A stretch of DNA of 64,000 nt from an uncultured Gammaproteobacteria bacterium (GTDB lineage Bacteria > Pseudomonadota > Gammaproteobacteria > Arenicellales > Poriferihabitantaceae), in contig CALKKV010000018.1 in assembly GCA_937992195.1 (NCBI GenBank), positions 1-64,000 on the forward strand. The letters run 5' to 3'. Shown here one piece after another: positions 42,265 through 51,384 of the stretch. Under the pieces are notes generated by a model. It saw only the letters and a list, made by a program, of their open reading frames with translations. It had not been told where the DNA came from and did no database searches. Every line of letters begins with the position of its first letter. Position 1 is the first letter of the stretch. Made by a program: the position numbers and the translations under genes.

Positions 42265-43296
42265 ATGCGCGCAACAAAAGTCATTCATTCTGTGAGCTGT
42301 CATGCTGAAGGCGAAGTCGGCGATGTGATTGTTGGTGGGGTCAGGACACCGCCCGGAGATTCGATTTGGGAACAGTCTCGTTTTATCGCCAGTGATGACA
42401 CGCTGCGGCAGTTTATGTTGAATGAACCCCGGGGAGGTGTCTTTCGACATGTGAACTTGCTTGTGCCGCCAAAGCATCCGAGTGCCGATGCCGCCTGGAT
42501 CATCATGGAGCCCGAAGACACGCCTCCTATGTCAGGTTCTAATTCTATCTGCGTGGCAACCGTTGTTTTGGAAACCGGAATTCTGCCGATGAGAGAACCT
42601 GTTACTGAATTAACGCTGGAAGCACCAGGAGGCTTGATCAAAGCGAAAGCAAACTGTCGCGATGGTAAAGTTCTGGATGTGCAAATTTTTAACGTAGCGA
42701 GTTTTGTAGACAAACTTGATCAGCACATTGAGGTCGAGGGAGTTGGCACGGTTTTAATGGACACAGCATATGGCGGTGACAGTTTTGGACTAGTTGATGC
42801 GCAATTACTCGGGTTTTCAATCACCCCGGACGAGGCCAGAGACCTGGCGATTGTGGGAAGAAAAATTGTCGACGCTGCCAATGCGCAAATCGGTTTTAAT
42901 CATCCTGAACTTGCAGATTGGAAACACCTTTCTTTTTGTCAGTTTACTTTGCCGTTAGTGAATGACGAGGGAGGGTTGTCCGGGAAGAATACGGTTTGTA
43001 TTAAACCTGGAAAGCTCGATCGTTCGCCCACTGGTACAGGTTGTTCGGCAAGAATGGCGGTGCTGCATGCGCGTGGTGAGCTTAAGGTTGGACAAGTCTA
43101 TAGAGCCCAATCCATAATTGATTCGACGTTCTATTGCCAGATCGAGAGTTTGACCGAAGTAGCCGGTCGCGCTGCGATTCTTCCCTCTATTCGGGGACGC
43201 GGGTTTATTACGGGGACGCATCAGCATACGCTTGATCCAGATGATCCGTGGCCAAATGGATATCGTATCGGTGACACTTGGCCTGTTAATTTGTAA
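42265..43296 (+). CDS. Proline racemase family protein with non-canonical active site
   Basis: A 343-residue member of the proline racemase / hydroxyproline epimerase / trans-3-hydroxyproline dehydratase family. The diaminopimelate-epimerase-like fold is clear: [13 protein letters not shown] near residue 13, [20 protein letters not shown] and [11 protein letters not shown]. The two catalytic positions differ from both main classes: Ser90 (PMSGSNS) replaces the first Cys, and Thr256 (DRSPTGTGC) replaces the second. Thr at the second site is the mark of trans-3-hydroxy-L-proline dehydratases, which keep the first Cys. Ser/Thr together is unusual. The 169 bases upstream hold no gene. Start ATG at 42265. 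Confidence 0.85.
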   Translation: MRATKVIHSVSCHAEGEVGDVIVGGVRTPPGDSIWEQSRFIASDDTLRQFMLNEPRGGVFRHVNLLVPPKHPSADAAWIIMEPEDTPPMSGSNSICVATVVLETGILPMREPVTELTLEAPGGLIKAKANCRDGKVLDVQIFNVASFVDKLDQHIEVEGVGTVLMDTAYGGDSFGLVDAQLLGFSITPDEARDLAIVGRKIVDAANAQIGFNHPELADWKHLSFCQFTLPLVNDEGGLSGKNTVCIKPGKLDRSPTGTGCSARMAVLHARGELKVGQVYRAQSIIDSTFYCQIESLTEVAGRAAILPSIRGRGFITGTHQHTLDPDDPWPNGYRIGDTWPVNL

Positions 43297-43313
43297 GCAA
43301 CCAGATTGAAACA

Positions 43314-44225
43314 ATGAAATACGACAATATTCTGCAAACTATCGGCAGTACACCAGTGGTTCGTTTAAACCGTATTGGTGCTGATTCTGGTGTAAATCTA
43401 TGGGCGAAGCTTGAACGCGGAAATCCAGGTGGCTCGGTCAAAGATCGACCGGCGCTGCGAATGATCGAGGATGCGGAAAAGTCGGGACATCTGAAACCAG
43501 GAGATACGATTATTGAACCGACATCAGGGAACACCGGAATCGGACTTGCCATGGTAGCTGCAGTAAAAGGTTATCGGTCGGTGTTTGTGATGTCAGCTGA
43601 CATGAGTCAGGAGCGTGTGCTGATTCTTAAAGCTTATGGCAGCGAAGTAATTTTGACACCTGCTGATAAAGGCACGGTAGGGGCGATCGAAGAAGCAAAG
43701 AAGCTCGCGAAAGAGGAAGGTTACTTTTTTATCGGGCAACACTTTAATGCTTCTAATCCCGCGTCCCATGAGACAACGGCGAATGAGATATGGAATGACT
43801 TTGGCAAGGAGTTAGATACCGTGGTTTGTACAACCGGAACGGGAGGTACCGTATCCGGTATTGGAAAATTTTTAAGGCAGCACAATCCAGATGTCGAAAT
43901 CGTTGCAACAGAACCCGATGTGTCGCCGATATTGAGTCAAGGTGTTGCGCGAAAGCATAAAATTATGGGTACTGCGCCTGGATTTATTCCTGATACCCTC
44001 GATACTTCGGCCTATAGCCGCATCTTGCAAATAAGTGCTGAAGACGCCTATGCAATGACCCGTGATTTAGCCGAGAAAGAGGGTCTCCTCTGCGGCATCT
44101 CTTGCGGAGCGGCGGTTTGCGGCATGATGCAATTAGCTGCGGAAGCAGAGTATAAAGATAAAACGATACTCGCTATTCTTGCAGATACAGGAGAACGGTA
44201 TTTAAGTACTGATCTCTGGGACTAA
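43314..44225 (+). CDS. cysK: Cysteine synthase (O-acetylserine sulfhydrylase)
   Basis: Makes cysteine from O-acetylserine and sulfide. The 303-residue PLP enzyme shows IGSTPVVRLNR, PLP Lys43 in GGSVKDRPAL, the substrate loop PTSGNTGIGLA, TGTGGTVSGIG for phosphate binding, and EPDVSPILSQG. Length and loops fit the CysK/CysM family; the A or B isozyme is not decided with certainty. It follows the racemase-like gene by 17 bases, so the two may be co-transcribed. Confidence 0.92.
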   Translation: MKYDNILQTIGSTPVVRLNRIGADSGVNLWAKLERGNPGGSVKDRPALRMIEDAEKSGHLKPGDTIIEPTSGNTGIGLAMVAAVKGYRSVFVMSADMSQERVLILKAYGSEVILTPADKGTVGAIEEAKKLAKEEGYFFIGQHFNASNPASHETTANEIWNDFGKELDTVVCTTGTGGTVSGIGKFLRQHNPDVEIVATEPDVSPILSQGVARKHKIMGTAPGFIPDTLDTSAYSRILQISAEDAYAMTRDLAEKEGLLCGISCGAAVCGMMQLAAEAEYKDKTILAILADTGERYLSTDLWD

Positions 44226-44265
44226 ATATAGAGAAGAAGGTCCGCTACCTGCGTTCGCGCAAAAG

Positions 44266-45276
44266 TTAGTGGTTCCGTGATACTGAAAAATGAGCGAGAT
44301 TGATCAACGCCTGTTTATAGTCAGAATCTGGCAATGGTGCCAGTGACTGAACTGCTTTCTCGGCTTGCGTATGCGCGCGGGCAAGGGTGTAGTCAATCGC
44401 ACCAGTACTGTGAACGATTTTCAGGATTTCTGCGATTTGATCGCGTTCTCCATTCTCAATCGCTTTCTTAACTATCGCGACTTGTTCAGGTGTGCCGTTG
44501 GCCATTGCCTGAATCAGGGGAAGCGTTGGTTTTCCTTCGGCTAAGTCGTCTCCAACCTCTTTACCCATTTCTTCACTGGTGGACAGATAATCCATTACAT
44601 CATCCACTAGCTGAAAGGCGGTGCCGAGATAGACACCATACTCAGATAGCATTTTACATACGGCTTTATCTTGACCACTAACAATGCCGCCTAACCAGGC
44701 AGCAGATTCAAATAGCTTTGCGGTTTTTCTGTGAATTGTGTCGAGATAAACTTGTTCTGTTGTTTCAGGAGAGTGCGCATTCAGTAACTGTAGTACCTCG
44801 CCTTCAGCAATCGCGTTGGTGGTGGAAGACATGATTTCCATTACCGCCATAAGGTCCGTCTCCACCATCATTTCGAAAGCGCGAGAGTAGAGAAAGTCTC
44901 CCACCAAAACGCTTGCTTCATTTCCCCAAACGTCGTTTGCAGAAGGCTGGCCACGGCGCATGGCGGAGCTATCCACCACGTCATCATGCAGAAGTGTTGC
45001 GGTGTGGATGAACTCGATGACTGCCGCAAGAGTGATATGTTGATCACCGCGATAATTACAGGCCCTGGCGCAAAGCAACAGGATAAGGGGACGGAGGCGT
45101 TTGCCTCCGCTCTTGACGACATACGCGCCCAGAGTTCGAATCAGCGCGATATCAGAGTCAAGTTGCTTGCGGATCGTTTGATTAACCGCAAGCATGTCTT
45201 CATGGGCAAGTGAAACTGCGAACTCCAATAGCTGGTCTGCGCTTGCAGAAGCGTCTTTTTGTTTAGCGCTTGTCAT
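44266..45276 (-). CDS. ispB: Octaprenyl-diphosphate synthase
   Basis: Extends farnesyl diphosphate to the long prenyl chain of ubiquinone. The 336-residue trans-isoprenyl synthase has both aspartate-rich motifs: LLHDDVVDSSAMRRGQP (first, around residue 93) and LVDDVMDYL (second, around 220), plus SGGKRLRPLILLL. Divergent from the rplU operon, a classical gammaproteobacterial arrangement. Start ATG at 45276; normal length. Confidence 0.96.
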   Translation of the reverse strand: MTSAKQKDASASADQLLEFAVSLAHEDMLAVNQTIRKQLDSDIALIRTLGAYVVKSGGKRLRPLILLLCARACNYRGDQHITLAAVIEFIHTATLLHDDVVDSSAMRRGQPSANDVWGNEASVLVGDFLYSRAFEMMVETDLMAVMEIMSSTTNAIAEGEVLQLLNAHSPETTEQVYLDTIHRKTAKLFESAAWLGGIVSGQDKAVCKMLSEYGVYLGTAFQLVDDVMDYLSTSEEMGKEVGDDLAEGKPTLPLIQAMANGTPEQVAIVKKAIENGERDQIAEILKIVHSTGAIDYTLARAHTQAEKAVQSLAPLPDSDYKQALINLAHFSVSRNH

Positions 45277-45708
45277 GGGTTTGGAAGTGTGTGGAGCAGA
45301 ATCGAAGAGGTTGGTGATGAGTGTCGACTAAGCTGGGGCTACGTATCCAGCTGGCGTATAGAAAAATCGCAGGGTATTTTAGCTGAAAACGCTGAAAAAA
45401 TTGGCTTAAATACTGAGATTGAGATATATCCGTGCGAGAAAATGCGTTTGCAGGATTCGATTGAAAATCGCTATAAAAACAGGTGCATAGCGATTGACGG
45501 GAACAGGCGCCATGGATACAATCCGCAGTCCTCAAATTTCTGCACCCTTGGGGCTGCTTCTCAAGAGGTAAATTGCTGAAAACAAAGCGTTTTGCCCTGC
45601 GGCGGCACACCACTTGAGCACAAATTACGCTAGTTTCGTCGAAATAATATCTCGGCGGGGGTGGTTAGGCTAGCAGATAGAAATCATTTGAATTAGTACG
45701 GACCAAAT
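45277..45708. promoter_or_regulatory. Divergent intergenic region between ispB and rplU
   Basis: This 432-base gap must hold the promoters of ispB and the rplU-rpmA operon. Open frames inside it (both strands) lack recognisable content. A weak -35-like TTGAGC at 45614 precedes an AT-rich AAATAATAT at 45642 on the plus strand, but the spacing is too long to be convincing. No RNA gene was seen. Confidence 0.4.
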
Positions 45709-46341
45709 ATGTACGCAGTAGTGAAAACCGGTGGCAAGCAATATAAGGTTGCGATTGGTGACAAATTAAGAGTCGAGAAACTGGTAGCTGAAGAAGGTGA
45801 CTCGGTGAATCTTGGCGATGTGTTACTTGTTGCTGATGGTGACAATATTACCGTTGGGTCTCCATTCCTCGATACCGCTGTAACCGCTACTGTGGTTGGC
45901 CACGGTCGTGACAAGAAGATCAAGGTCTTCAAAATGAAGCGACGCAAGAATTACCGTCGTACGCAAGGTCATCGACAGTCATTTACAGAAGTAGAAATAA
46001 CTGGGATCGGTGGTGCAAAAGCTGCAGCGAAGCCTAAACCCGCTGCAGAAAAGAAGGCGGCTCCAAAACCTGCTCCGGAAAAGGCACCTGAGAAGGTGGC
46101 TGAGCCAGCCGCTAAAGAGCATGACCACGGTCCTGATGGTATTGGTGATAACCTCACCACCATTAACGGTATAGGTCCGGTTATAGAAAAGAAGCTGCAC
46201 GGACTGGGTATCACGACTTTTCAGCAAATCGCTGAGTTAGATCAGGCAAGAATGGACGAAATTAACGAACAACTCAGCTTTAAAGGTCGCATCGAGCGCG
46301 AAAACTGGGTTGAACAGGCAAAAGAATTAATCAAAGGCTAA
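45709..46341 (+). CDS. rplU: Ribosomal protein L21 with C-terminal helix-hairpin-helix extension
   Basis: Large-subunit protein that binds 23S rRNA next to L20. Residues 1-103 are a complete L21 ([30 protein letters not shown]). Then follow an Ala/Pro/Lys-rich linker (about 104-140) and a helix-hairpin-helix domain (about 145-210) with [16 protein letters not shown], giving 210 residues where the usual L21 has about 103. The extra domain closely resembles that of the membrane protein at 22534. It is not a frameshift: the linker is in frame, with no stop or composition break. Co-transcribed with rpmA 43 bases downstream. Confidence 0.95.
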   Translation: MYAVVKTGGKQYKVAIGDKLRVEKLVAEEGDSVNLGDVLLVADGDNITVGSPFLDTAVTATVVGHGRDKKIKVFKMKRRKNYRRTQGHRQSFTEVEITGIGGAKAAAKPKPAAEKKAAPKPAPEKAPEKVAEPAAKEHDHGPDGIGDNLTTINGIGPVIEKKLHGLGITTFQQIAELDQARMDEINEQLSFKGRIERENWVEQAKELIKG

Positions 46342-46384
46342 CGGTCCAAAGGATCACATAGTCACTTAGATAAGGTAGACCAAC

Positions 46385-46645
46385 ATGGCACATAAAAAAG
46401 CAGGCGGTAGTTCACGTAACGGTCGCGATTCAGTATCTAAACGTCTCGGCGTAAAGCGATACGGCGGCGAAGAAGTATTAGCGGGAAATATTATTGTTAG
46501 ACAACGCGGTAGCGCTTTTCACCCGGGAAAAAATGTTGGGATGGGTAAAGACTTCACTTTGTTTGCGACCTCTCCTGGCAAGGTACTATTCGAGATCAAA
46601 GGCCCCAAAAAGCGAAGAACCGTTAGCATCGTAGCCGCAGCATAA
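46385..46645 (+). CDS. rpmA: Ribosomal protein L27
   Basis: Large-subunit protein whose N-terminus reaches the peptidyl transferase centre. The 86-residue protein begins [16 protein letters not shown] and contains [19 protein letters not shown], both L27 signatures, in the standard gammaproteobacterial rplU-rpmA order. A clear intrinsic terminator follows 30 bases after the stop. Confidence 0.97.
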   Translation: MAHKKAGGSSRNGRDSVSKRLGVKRYGGEEVLAGNIIVRQRGSAFHPGKNVGMGKDFTLFATSPGKVLFEIKGPKKRRTVSIVAAA

Positions 46646-46674
46646 GCGGTTAAGATAGTCTCAACAGACATCAG

Positions 46675-46708
46675 AACCTCGCTTTGGTAACGAAGCGGGG
46701 TTTTTTTT
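46675..46708 (+). terminator. Intrinsic terminator after rpmA
   Basis: AACCTCGCTT at 46675 and the complementary AAGCGGGG (with one G-T) before 46700 make a stem with a short loop, followed by eight Ts at 46701-46708. It separates the ribosomal genes from obg, which starts 37 bases later, and so may attenuate read-through. Confidence 0.85.
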
Positions 46709-46744
46709 GGTTTATGTTTTATATAAACGCAGGTAAAGAACTCC

Positions 46745-47851
46745 ATGAAATTTGTCGATGAAGCTGTGATCCGCGTGATTGCGGGGAAAGGTGGCAATGG
46801 CGCGATGAGCTTTTTGCGAGAAAAGTATCGTCCCAATGGCGGACCTGATGGTGGCGATGGTGGCAATGGTGGAAGTATCTTTCTGACAGCAGATAGTGGT
46901 TTGAACACCCTTGCCGATTTCCGATTTACACGGCTTTATAGAGCAAAAGATGGTGAAAGCGGTTCGGGTCGCGAATGCTTTGGTAAATATGGGGAAGATC
47001 TGGTGATCAATGTGCCGCTTGGAACAGTGGTATCGGATGTGGAAACTGGAGAAGTGATCGGTGAAGTCCTCACTGAAAATACCCAGCTGTTAGTGGCGAG
47101 AGGCGGTATCAAAGGCATCGGCAATGCGCGATTTAAATCGAGCATAAATCAAACGCCAAGACAAACCACGCCCGGAAAAATGGGAGACGAAAGGCAGTTA
47201 AAGTTGGAATTAAAAGTTTTAGCTGATATCGGTTTGCTTGGTTTACCTAATGCAGGAAAATCTACTTTTTTGTCTGCAGTTTCCAGCGCCCGCCCGCGGA
47301 TTGCCGACTATCCCTTCACTACATTGTATCCGCAGCTGGGCGTGGTGGATGTCGGTGAAGCCAGTGGGTTTGTGATTGCCGATATTCCTGGTCTGATAGA
47401 AGGGGCGGCAGACGGGGTTGGTTTGGGAACCGCATTTCTTAAGCACTTAAACCGGACACGAATTCTGTTACATCTCGTCGATATCGCGCCCATGGATCAG
47501 AAGGATGTGGTGGATTCTATCGAGGAAATATTTGCCGAGCTCACGCGCTTTGACGCTGATCTGGCGGCACGGGAAAGATGGCTGGTGCTCAATAAAATTG
47601 ATATCGTTGATGTCGATGAAGTAGAAGCGCAACTTGCCGATGTTAGGGAAAGGTTAGATTGGAAAGCGCCAATTTTTACTATTTCCGCAGCGACAGGAGA
47701 AAATTGTAAAGCCTTGACCGGCGCTCTGATGGAGCGCTTGAATGATCTTGATGAGTTAGAACTAGACCGAATCGCAGAAGCCAAGGCTCGGGCCGAAAAC
47801 GAGATGATAAAACACGCTCAATCCGGCAGCGAAGTATCAAAGAATGTCTGA
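46745..47851 (+). CDS. obg: GTPase Obg (CgtA)
   Basis: Essential GTPase of 50S subunit maturation and growth control. The 368-residue protein has the glycine-rich OBG domain (1-158, with the KGGNGAMSF and GGDGGNGG repeats), then the G domain with G1 PNAGKST, G3 DIPGLIEGA, G4 NKID and G5 SAATGEN; the C-terminal tail is short and charged. ATG at 46745. It overlaps proB by eight bases, indicating coupled translation. Confidence 0.97.
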   Translation: MKFVDEAVIRVIAGKGGNGAMSFLREKYRPNGGPDGGDGGNGGSIFLTADSGLNTLADFRFTRLYRAKDGESGSGRECFGKYGEDLVINVPLGTVVSDVETGEVIGEVLTENTQLLVARGGIKGIGNARFKSSINQTPRQTTPGKMGDERQLKLELKVLADIGLLGLPNAGKSTFLSAVSSARPRIADYPFTTLYPQLGVVDVGEASGFVIADIPGLIEGAADGVGLGTAFLKHLNRTRILLHLVDIAPMDQKDVVDSIEEIFAELTRFDADLAARERWLVLNKIDIVDVDEVEAQLADVRERLDWKAPIFTISAATGENCKALTGALMERLNDLDELELDRIAEAKARAENEMIKHAQSGSEVSKNV

Positions 47852-48965
47852 ACGAAATCGTTTATCGAGTGCGAAAAGCTGGGTTGTCAAAGTAGGTACC
47901 TCTTTGTTGACTGATGTTGAGCACGGCTTGGATCGGCAGGCGATCAATGACTGGGTAGGTCAAATGGCGAAACTTCGCGAGGACAATCTCAAATTCGTTC
48001 TGGTTTCTTCCGGTTCGATTGGTGAGGGTGTAAGAAAACTCGGGTGGCAGGAAAGACCCCGGGAGTTGCATAAACTCCAGGCGGCTGCCGCTGTAGGCCA
48101 AATGAGTTTGATCCAGAGTTATGAAACGGCATTCAATCAATACGGCATATTGACTGCGCAGGTATTGCTGACTCATGCGGACTTTGCAAATCGCGAACGT
48201 TACCTCAATGCGCGAAGCACATTGCGGGAGTTGTTGAAGCTTGGCGTGGTACCGATCGTCAATGAAAATGATACGGTTGTGAATGAAGAAATCAGATTTG
48301 GAGACAACGATACGCTGGGAGCTTTGGTGACAAACCTGGTCGAAGCAGAAGCATTGGTGATTTTAACGGATCAAGATGGTTTGTATAACAAAGATCCACG
48401 TTCCAATACGGATGCGCAACTGGTAGTCGAATCGATGGTGAACGACTCCTCTTTGATGCAGTGGGCGGGTCCGGCGGTTGGTTTCGGTAGCGGTGGTATG
48501 GTTACCAAAGTAGAAGCCGCGCAGAAAGCCGCGCGGTCGGGTGCCTGCACCGTGATTGCGGGCGGCCGTCAGGAAGAAGTGCTGCTTCGGCTGCACGCAG
48601 CTGAACCTTTGGGTACCCTGTTAACCCCTGGAAACAGTCGGGTTACTGCAAAAAAACAGTGGTTGGCTGGTCAACTCAGGGGTAACGGACGCTTGGTGCT
48701 GGACGATGGTGCGGTAAAAGTTATCCGCGGCGCCGGTAAAAGCCTACTTCCTATTGGCGTGCGGGAAGTAAGCGGTGAATTCGGAAGAGGTGAGCTGGTG
48801 TTATGCGTTGATCTTGAGGGCAAAGAGGTTGGACGTGGTTTGATCAACTACGACGCTGATCAAACCCGCAAAATTATCGGTTGTTCAAGCGATAAGATCG
48901 AATCTATCTTGGGGTTTGTCGGCGAAATAGAGCTCATTCATCGAGACAATATTGCGCTGGTTTAA
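47844..48965 (+). CDS. proB: Glutamate 5-kinase
   Basis: First step of proline synthesis: phosphorylates glutamate with ATP. The 373-residue protein has the amino-acid-kinase domain with KVGTSLLTD, VLVSSGSIGEG, AAAAVGQMSL, NENDTVVNEE and FGDNDTLGALV, and a C-terminal PUA domain (from about 275). The full PUA domain is usual in gammaproteobacteria. The start overlaps the obg stop by eight bases. No proA follows in the window. Confidence 0.96.
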   Translation: MSERNRLSSAKSWVVKVGTSLLTDVEHGLDRQAINDWVGQMAKLREDNLKFVLVSSGSIGEGVRKLGWQERPRELHKLQAAAAVGQMSLIQSYETAFNQYGILTAQVLLTHADFANRERYLNARSTLRELLKLGVVPIVNENDTVVNEEIRFGDNDTLGALVTNLVEAEALVILTDQDGLYNKDPRSNTDAQLVVESMVNDSSLMQWAGPAVGFGSGGMVTKVEAAQKAARSGACTVIAGGRQEEVLLRLHAAEPLGTLLTPGNSRVTAKKQWLAGQLRGNGRLVLDDGAVKVIRGAGKSLLPIGVREVSGEFGRGELVLCVDLEGKEVGRGLINYDADQTRKIIGCSSDKIESILGFVGEIELIHRDNIALV

Positions 48966-49757
48966 TCACCAGCTATTTCTTAACTCCCGCAGTTTTAAAA
49001 ATACTTCTTTGCTTGTGGGTTTTGCCCCCAGATCTGGAAACCGCAGTCTCAGTTCATCAATCACTTCCGGATTTTCCAGGCGGAAAAAGGTGTTGATTTC
49101 TCGCTCTTGACCTATCGTAGTGGTCATTGCGTTTGCCGGGTCGGCGTTCGGATTTTGTTCGAGTAACTGCATTGCCTTATCGTTACCCGGTTCGCGGTCC
49201 ATGGTGAAGCGCAGGTTGTTTTCAAGATAATCATGGCCAGGATAGAGAATGGTGCTGTCATCCAGTTTGCTTAGCTGCTGCACAAAGGTTTGGTAAAGAT
49301 CATTTGGATGCCCTCCGTTATGACAGTTTCCTGCGCCAGCGTTAAACAATGTATCACCGCAAAATAACGAAGGAATATCGGTTTTAGATAGCAGACACAC
49401 GTGACTCATTGTATGACCTGGTGTATCGAGTACTTCAAGGTCTACACTGTTGCCTACTTTTACCACGTCTCCGGCATGCAAACCGATATCCATGCCAGGG
49501 ATGGCGTTGCTGGCACCTGCATGCGCTAATAACCTAGCCCCCGTGGCTTCAATGACCTTTCCGTTTCCACCGATATGATCACCGTGATGATGGGTGTTTA
49601 GCACCTGGGTGATATTCCATCCTTCGCTTGCAGCATGGTGCAAGCATTTTTCATAGTCCAACGGATCTATCGCTAGTGCGTCTCCTGTCTCAGGGCAAGC
49701 AATCAGATAATTGAAATTTCGATAGGCATTTCCGGTCCAAATTTGTTTTACGATCAT
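48966..49757 (-). CDS. gloB: Hydroxyacylglutathione hydrolase (glyoxalase II)
   Basis: Hydrolyses S-D-lactoylglutathione in methylglyoxal detoxification. The 263-residue metallo-beta-lactamase-fold enzyme has the metal motif NTHHHGDHIGG (about 54-64), GHTMSHVCL, LFCGDTLFNAGAGNC and YPGHDYLENN, and a C-terminal domain with FRLENPEVIDELRLRFP typical of GloB. Its stop abuts proB. Upstream on the same strand are a histidine phosphatase and a class I amidotransferase gene, probably one transcript. Confidence 0.94.
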   Translation of the reverse strand: MIVKQIWTGNAYRNFNYLIACPETGDALAIDPLDYEKCLHHAASEGWNITQVLNTHHHGDHIGGNGKVIEATGARLLAHAGASNAIPGMDIGLHAGDVVKVGNSVDLEVLDTPGHTMSHVCLLSKTDIPSLFCGDTLFNAGAGNCHNGGHPNDLYQTFVQQLSKLDDSTILYPGHDYLENNLRFTMDREPGNDKAMQLLEQNPNADPANAMTTTIGQEREINTFFRLENPEVIDELRLRFPDLGAKPTSKEVFLKLRELRNSW

Positions 49758-49824
49758 TTTTCTAAGTCGGTAGGGCTGAAGGAGTGTTTAATCTTTGTTG
49801 GAATTACTTCTGGCTCGAGCAGCG

Positions 49825-50436
49825 TTAGTTTACTTGACACCATTCCCGAACATTGGTTTTCAATAATCGGAGGCGGCTGCCAGACTGGCGTTCAAACTTT
49901 AACGGCAGAGACCAGTCTATCGCATTTTTTAAATCAGGATGATGTGATTGATTATAGGGTGCTTCCATATCCCAGCTAGTGGCGATACTAATAGCCGCAC
50001 GAATCACTCCTTTATGGGTTACCGCTACGGTGTCTTCTGCAGATAGGGTGGACAGAAAAGACTGCAGCCTGGTGCAAACTTCGGCCGGTGATTCTCCGCT
50101 CGGCGGACGAAAGTGGAGTCCAGTTGGTGGCTCAATTCTCTGAAGTTCTATTTGTTGTTCAATCACCGACAGCACCATTCCCTCGAATTCTCCCCAGTGC
50201 ATTTCTTGCAATAGTTCCATCACTTCAACGTCCGTGATACCAAGCCCAGCCGCGGTCTGTCGCGCTCTGGTTAATGGGCTGGACAACCACCGATATTGCC
50301 GCCATCCAGAGGATAATTCAATTTCTGAAAGCACTTTTAGGCTCTGTGCAGATAATGGAATATCGGTTCGTCCCTGAACCCGTTTTTCTGCATTCCAGTC
50401 AGTAGGGAAATGCCGAAGCAGGTAAAGCGTTGACAA
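49825..50436 (-). CDS. Histidine phosphatase family protein
   Basis: A 203-residue phosphoglycerate-mutase-like protein. The catalytic RHG motif appears as LLRHFPTDWN with Phe in place of the Gly, and VQGRTDIPLS, LTRARQTA and MHWGEFEGM (with the proton donor Glu) follow; VAVTHKGVIRA supplies the second His. Such enzymes act on small phosphates such as alpha-ribazole phosphate or on proteins; the substrate is not deducible. It begins five bases after the amidotransferase stop. Confidence 0.85.
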   Translation of the reverse strand: MSTLYLLRHFPTDWNAEKRVQGRTDIPLSAQSLKVLSEIELSSGWRQYRWLSSPLTRARQTAAGLGITDVEVMELLQEMHWGEFEGMVLSVIEQQIELQRIEPPTGLHFRPPSGESPAEVCTRLQSFLSTLSAEDTVAVTHKGVIRAAISIATSWDMEAPYNQSHHPDLKNAIDWSLPLKFERQSGSRLRLLKTNVREWCQVN

Positions 50437-50441
50437 AGATC

Positions 50442-51185
50442 CTATGCCTTACGAAGAAACTGACTGACCCAGCTGAGAACCTCAGAAGATTCGGATTCAT
50501 TTCCTTCCAATAGTTCAAGAGTTTCCTGGTACTTGTTTTCACCAATCAACTCTCTGCGCGCTTCTGCACGGTAGGCGCAATATTCTTTACTAAATTCCGG
50601 ATGTCCCTGAATGCCCAGCATGACATCATTGTCGCTAATCATGCTGTGGGGACAAAAGTCATTGCTTGCGAGAGTGTTGAAGCCGCTGGGGAGATCGACC
50701 ACTTGATCCTGATGAATGACGATCAGATCGTAGTTTTTATTTTGGGTTTCTAGCCATTCCGGTGTGTCGGTGATTGCGGCTCGATGTATACCAAAACCCC
50801 AACCATTGTCAGAGCGCTCTGCTTTACCGCCCAAAGCATGGGCGATAAGCTGATGACCAAAACAGATGCCGGCCATTTTTACCTGCTCTGATTGACACCG
50901 ACGGACAAATCCCATAAGCGGTTCGATCCAGGGTAAATCCTCAAATACGCTGGCTGCGGATCCAGAAATAATATAACCGTCATAATCGGTGGGTGCAGTC
51001 GGTAGGATCCCCTTATAGGCATCATAGGCGGTGAGATCCATCGACGGATCGACTTTGTGGATGCCCTGCTGAAACATTCGATGATAATTGCCAAAACGCG
51101 GCTGGCCGTCTTCAGGCACATCGTCACATAAAAGCAGGCCGATTTTTTTCTTTACAGAGGCGGAGTGGTGATTTGACAAGGACAT
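50442..51185 (-). CDS. Class I glutamine amidotransferase-like protein
   Basis: A 247-residue protein of the GATase1 fold. The nucleophile elbow GICFGHQLIAHALGG carries the catalytic Cys (around residue 103) and the His/Glu pair is in MLGIQGHPEFS. It lacks the synthase half of GMP synthase, so it acts alone or with a separate partner, like the gamma-glutamyl-type hydrolases near gloB in some proteobacteria. Function is unknown. ATG at 51185. Confidence 0.85.
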   Translation of the reverse strand: MSLSNHHSASVKKKIGLLLCDDVPEDGQPRFGNYHRMFQQGIHKVDPSMDLTAYDAYKGILPTAPTDYDGYIISGSAASVFEDLPWIEPLMGFVRRCQSEQVKMAGICFGHQLIAHALGGKAERSDNGWGFGIHRAAITDTPEWLETQNKNYDLIVIHQDQVVDLPSGFNTLASNDFCPHSMISDNDVMLGIQGHPEFSKEYCAYRAEARRELIGENKYQETLELLEGNESESSEVLSWVSQFLRKA

Positions 51186-51384
51186 AGTGCGCTTTGGATT
51201 TGTACCCTTTATATGTCAATGAACCGATAACTTCAAGAATGGTGACATCGCTGAGAATATCCGATCGGGCGTTTATACAACGATCCATTTTTCCTCACTT
51301 GGGTTATTAATTTCACTTGTTTAAATGAGAGTCGAGGGATACCATCATCATTTCGATTAACCACTATCAAAGTAGGAATTTCCA

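Noticed and set aside
45259..45613. Two overlapping open frames of about 106 and 116 codons between ispB and rplU.
   Set aside because: They lie on opposite strands over the same bases, have no recognisable motifs, and fill what should be a divergent promoter region.
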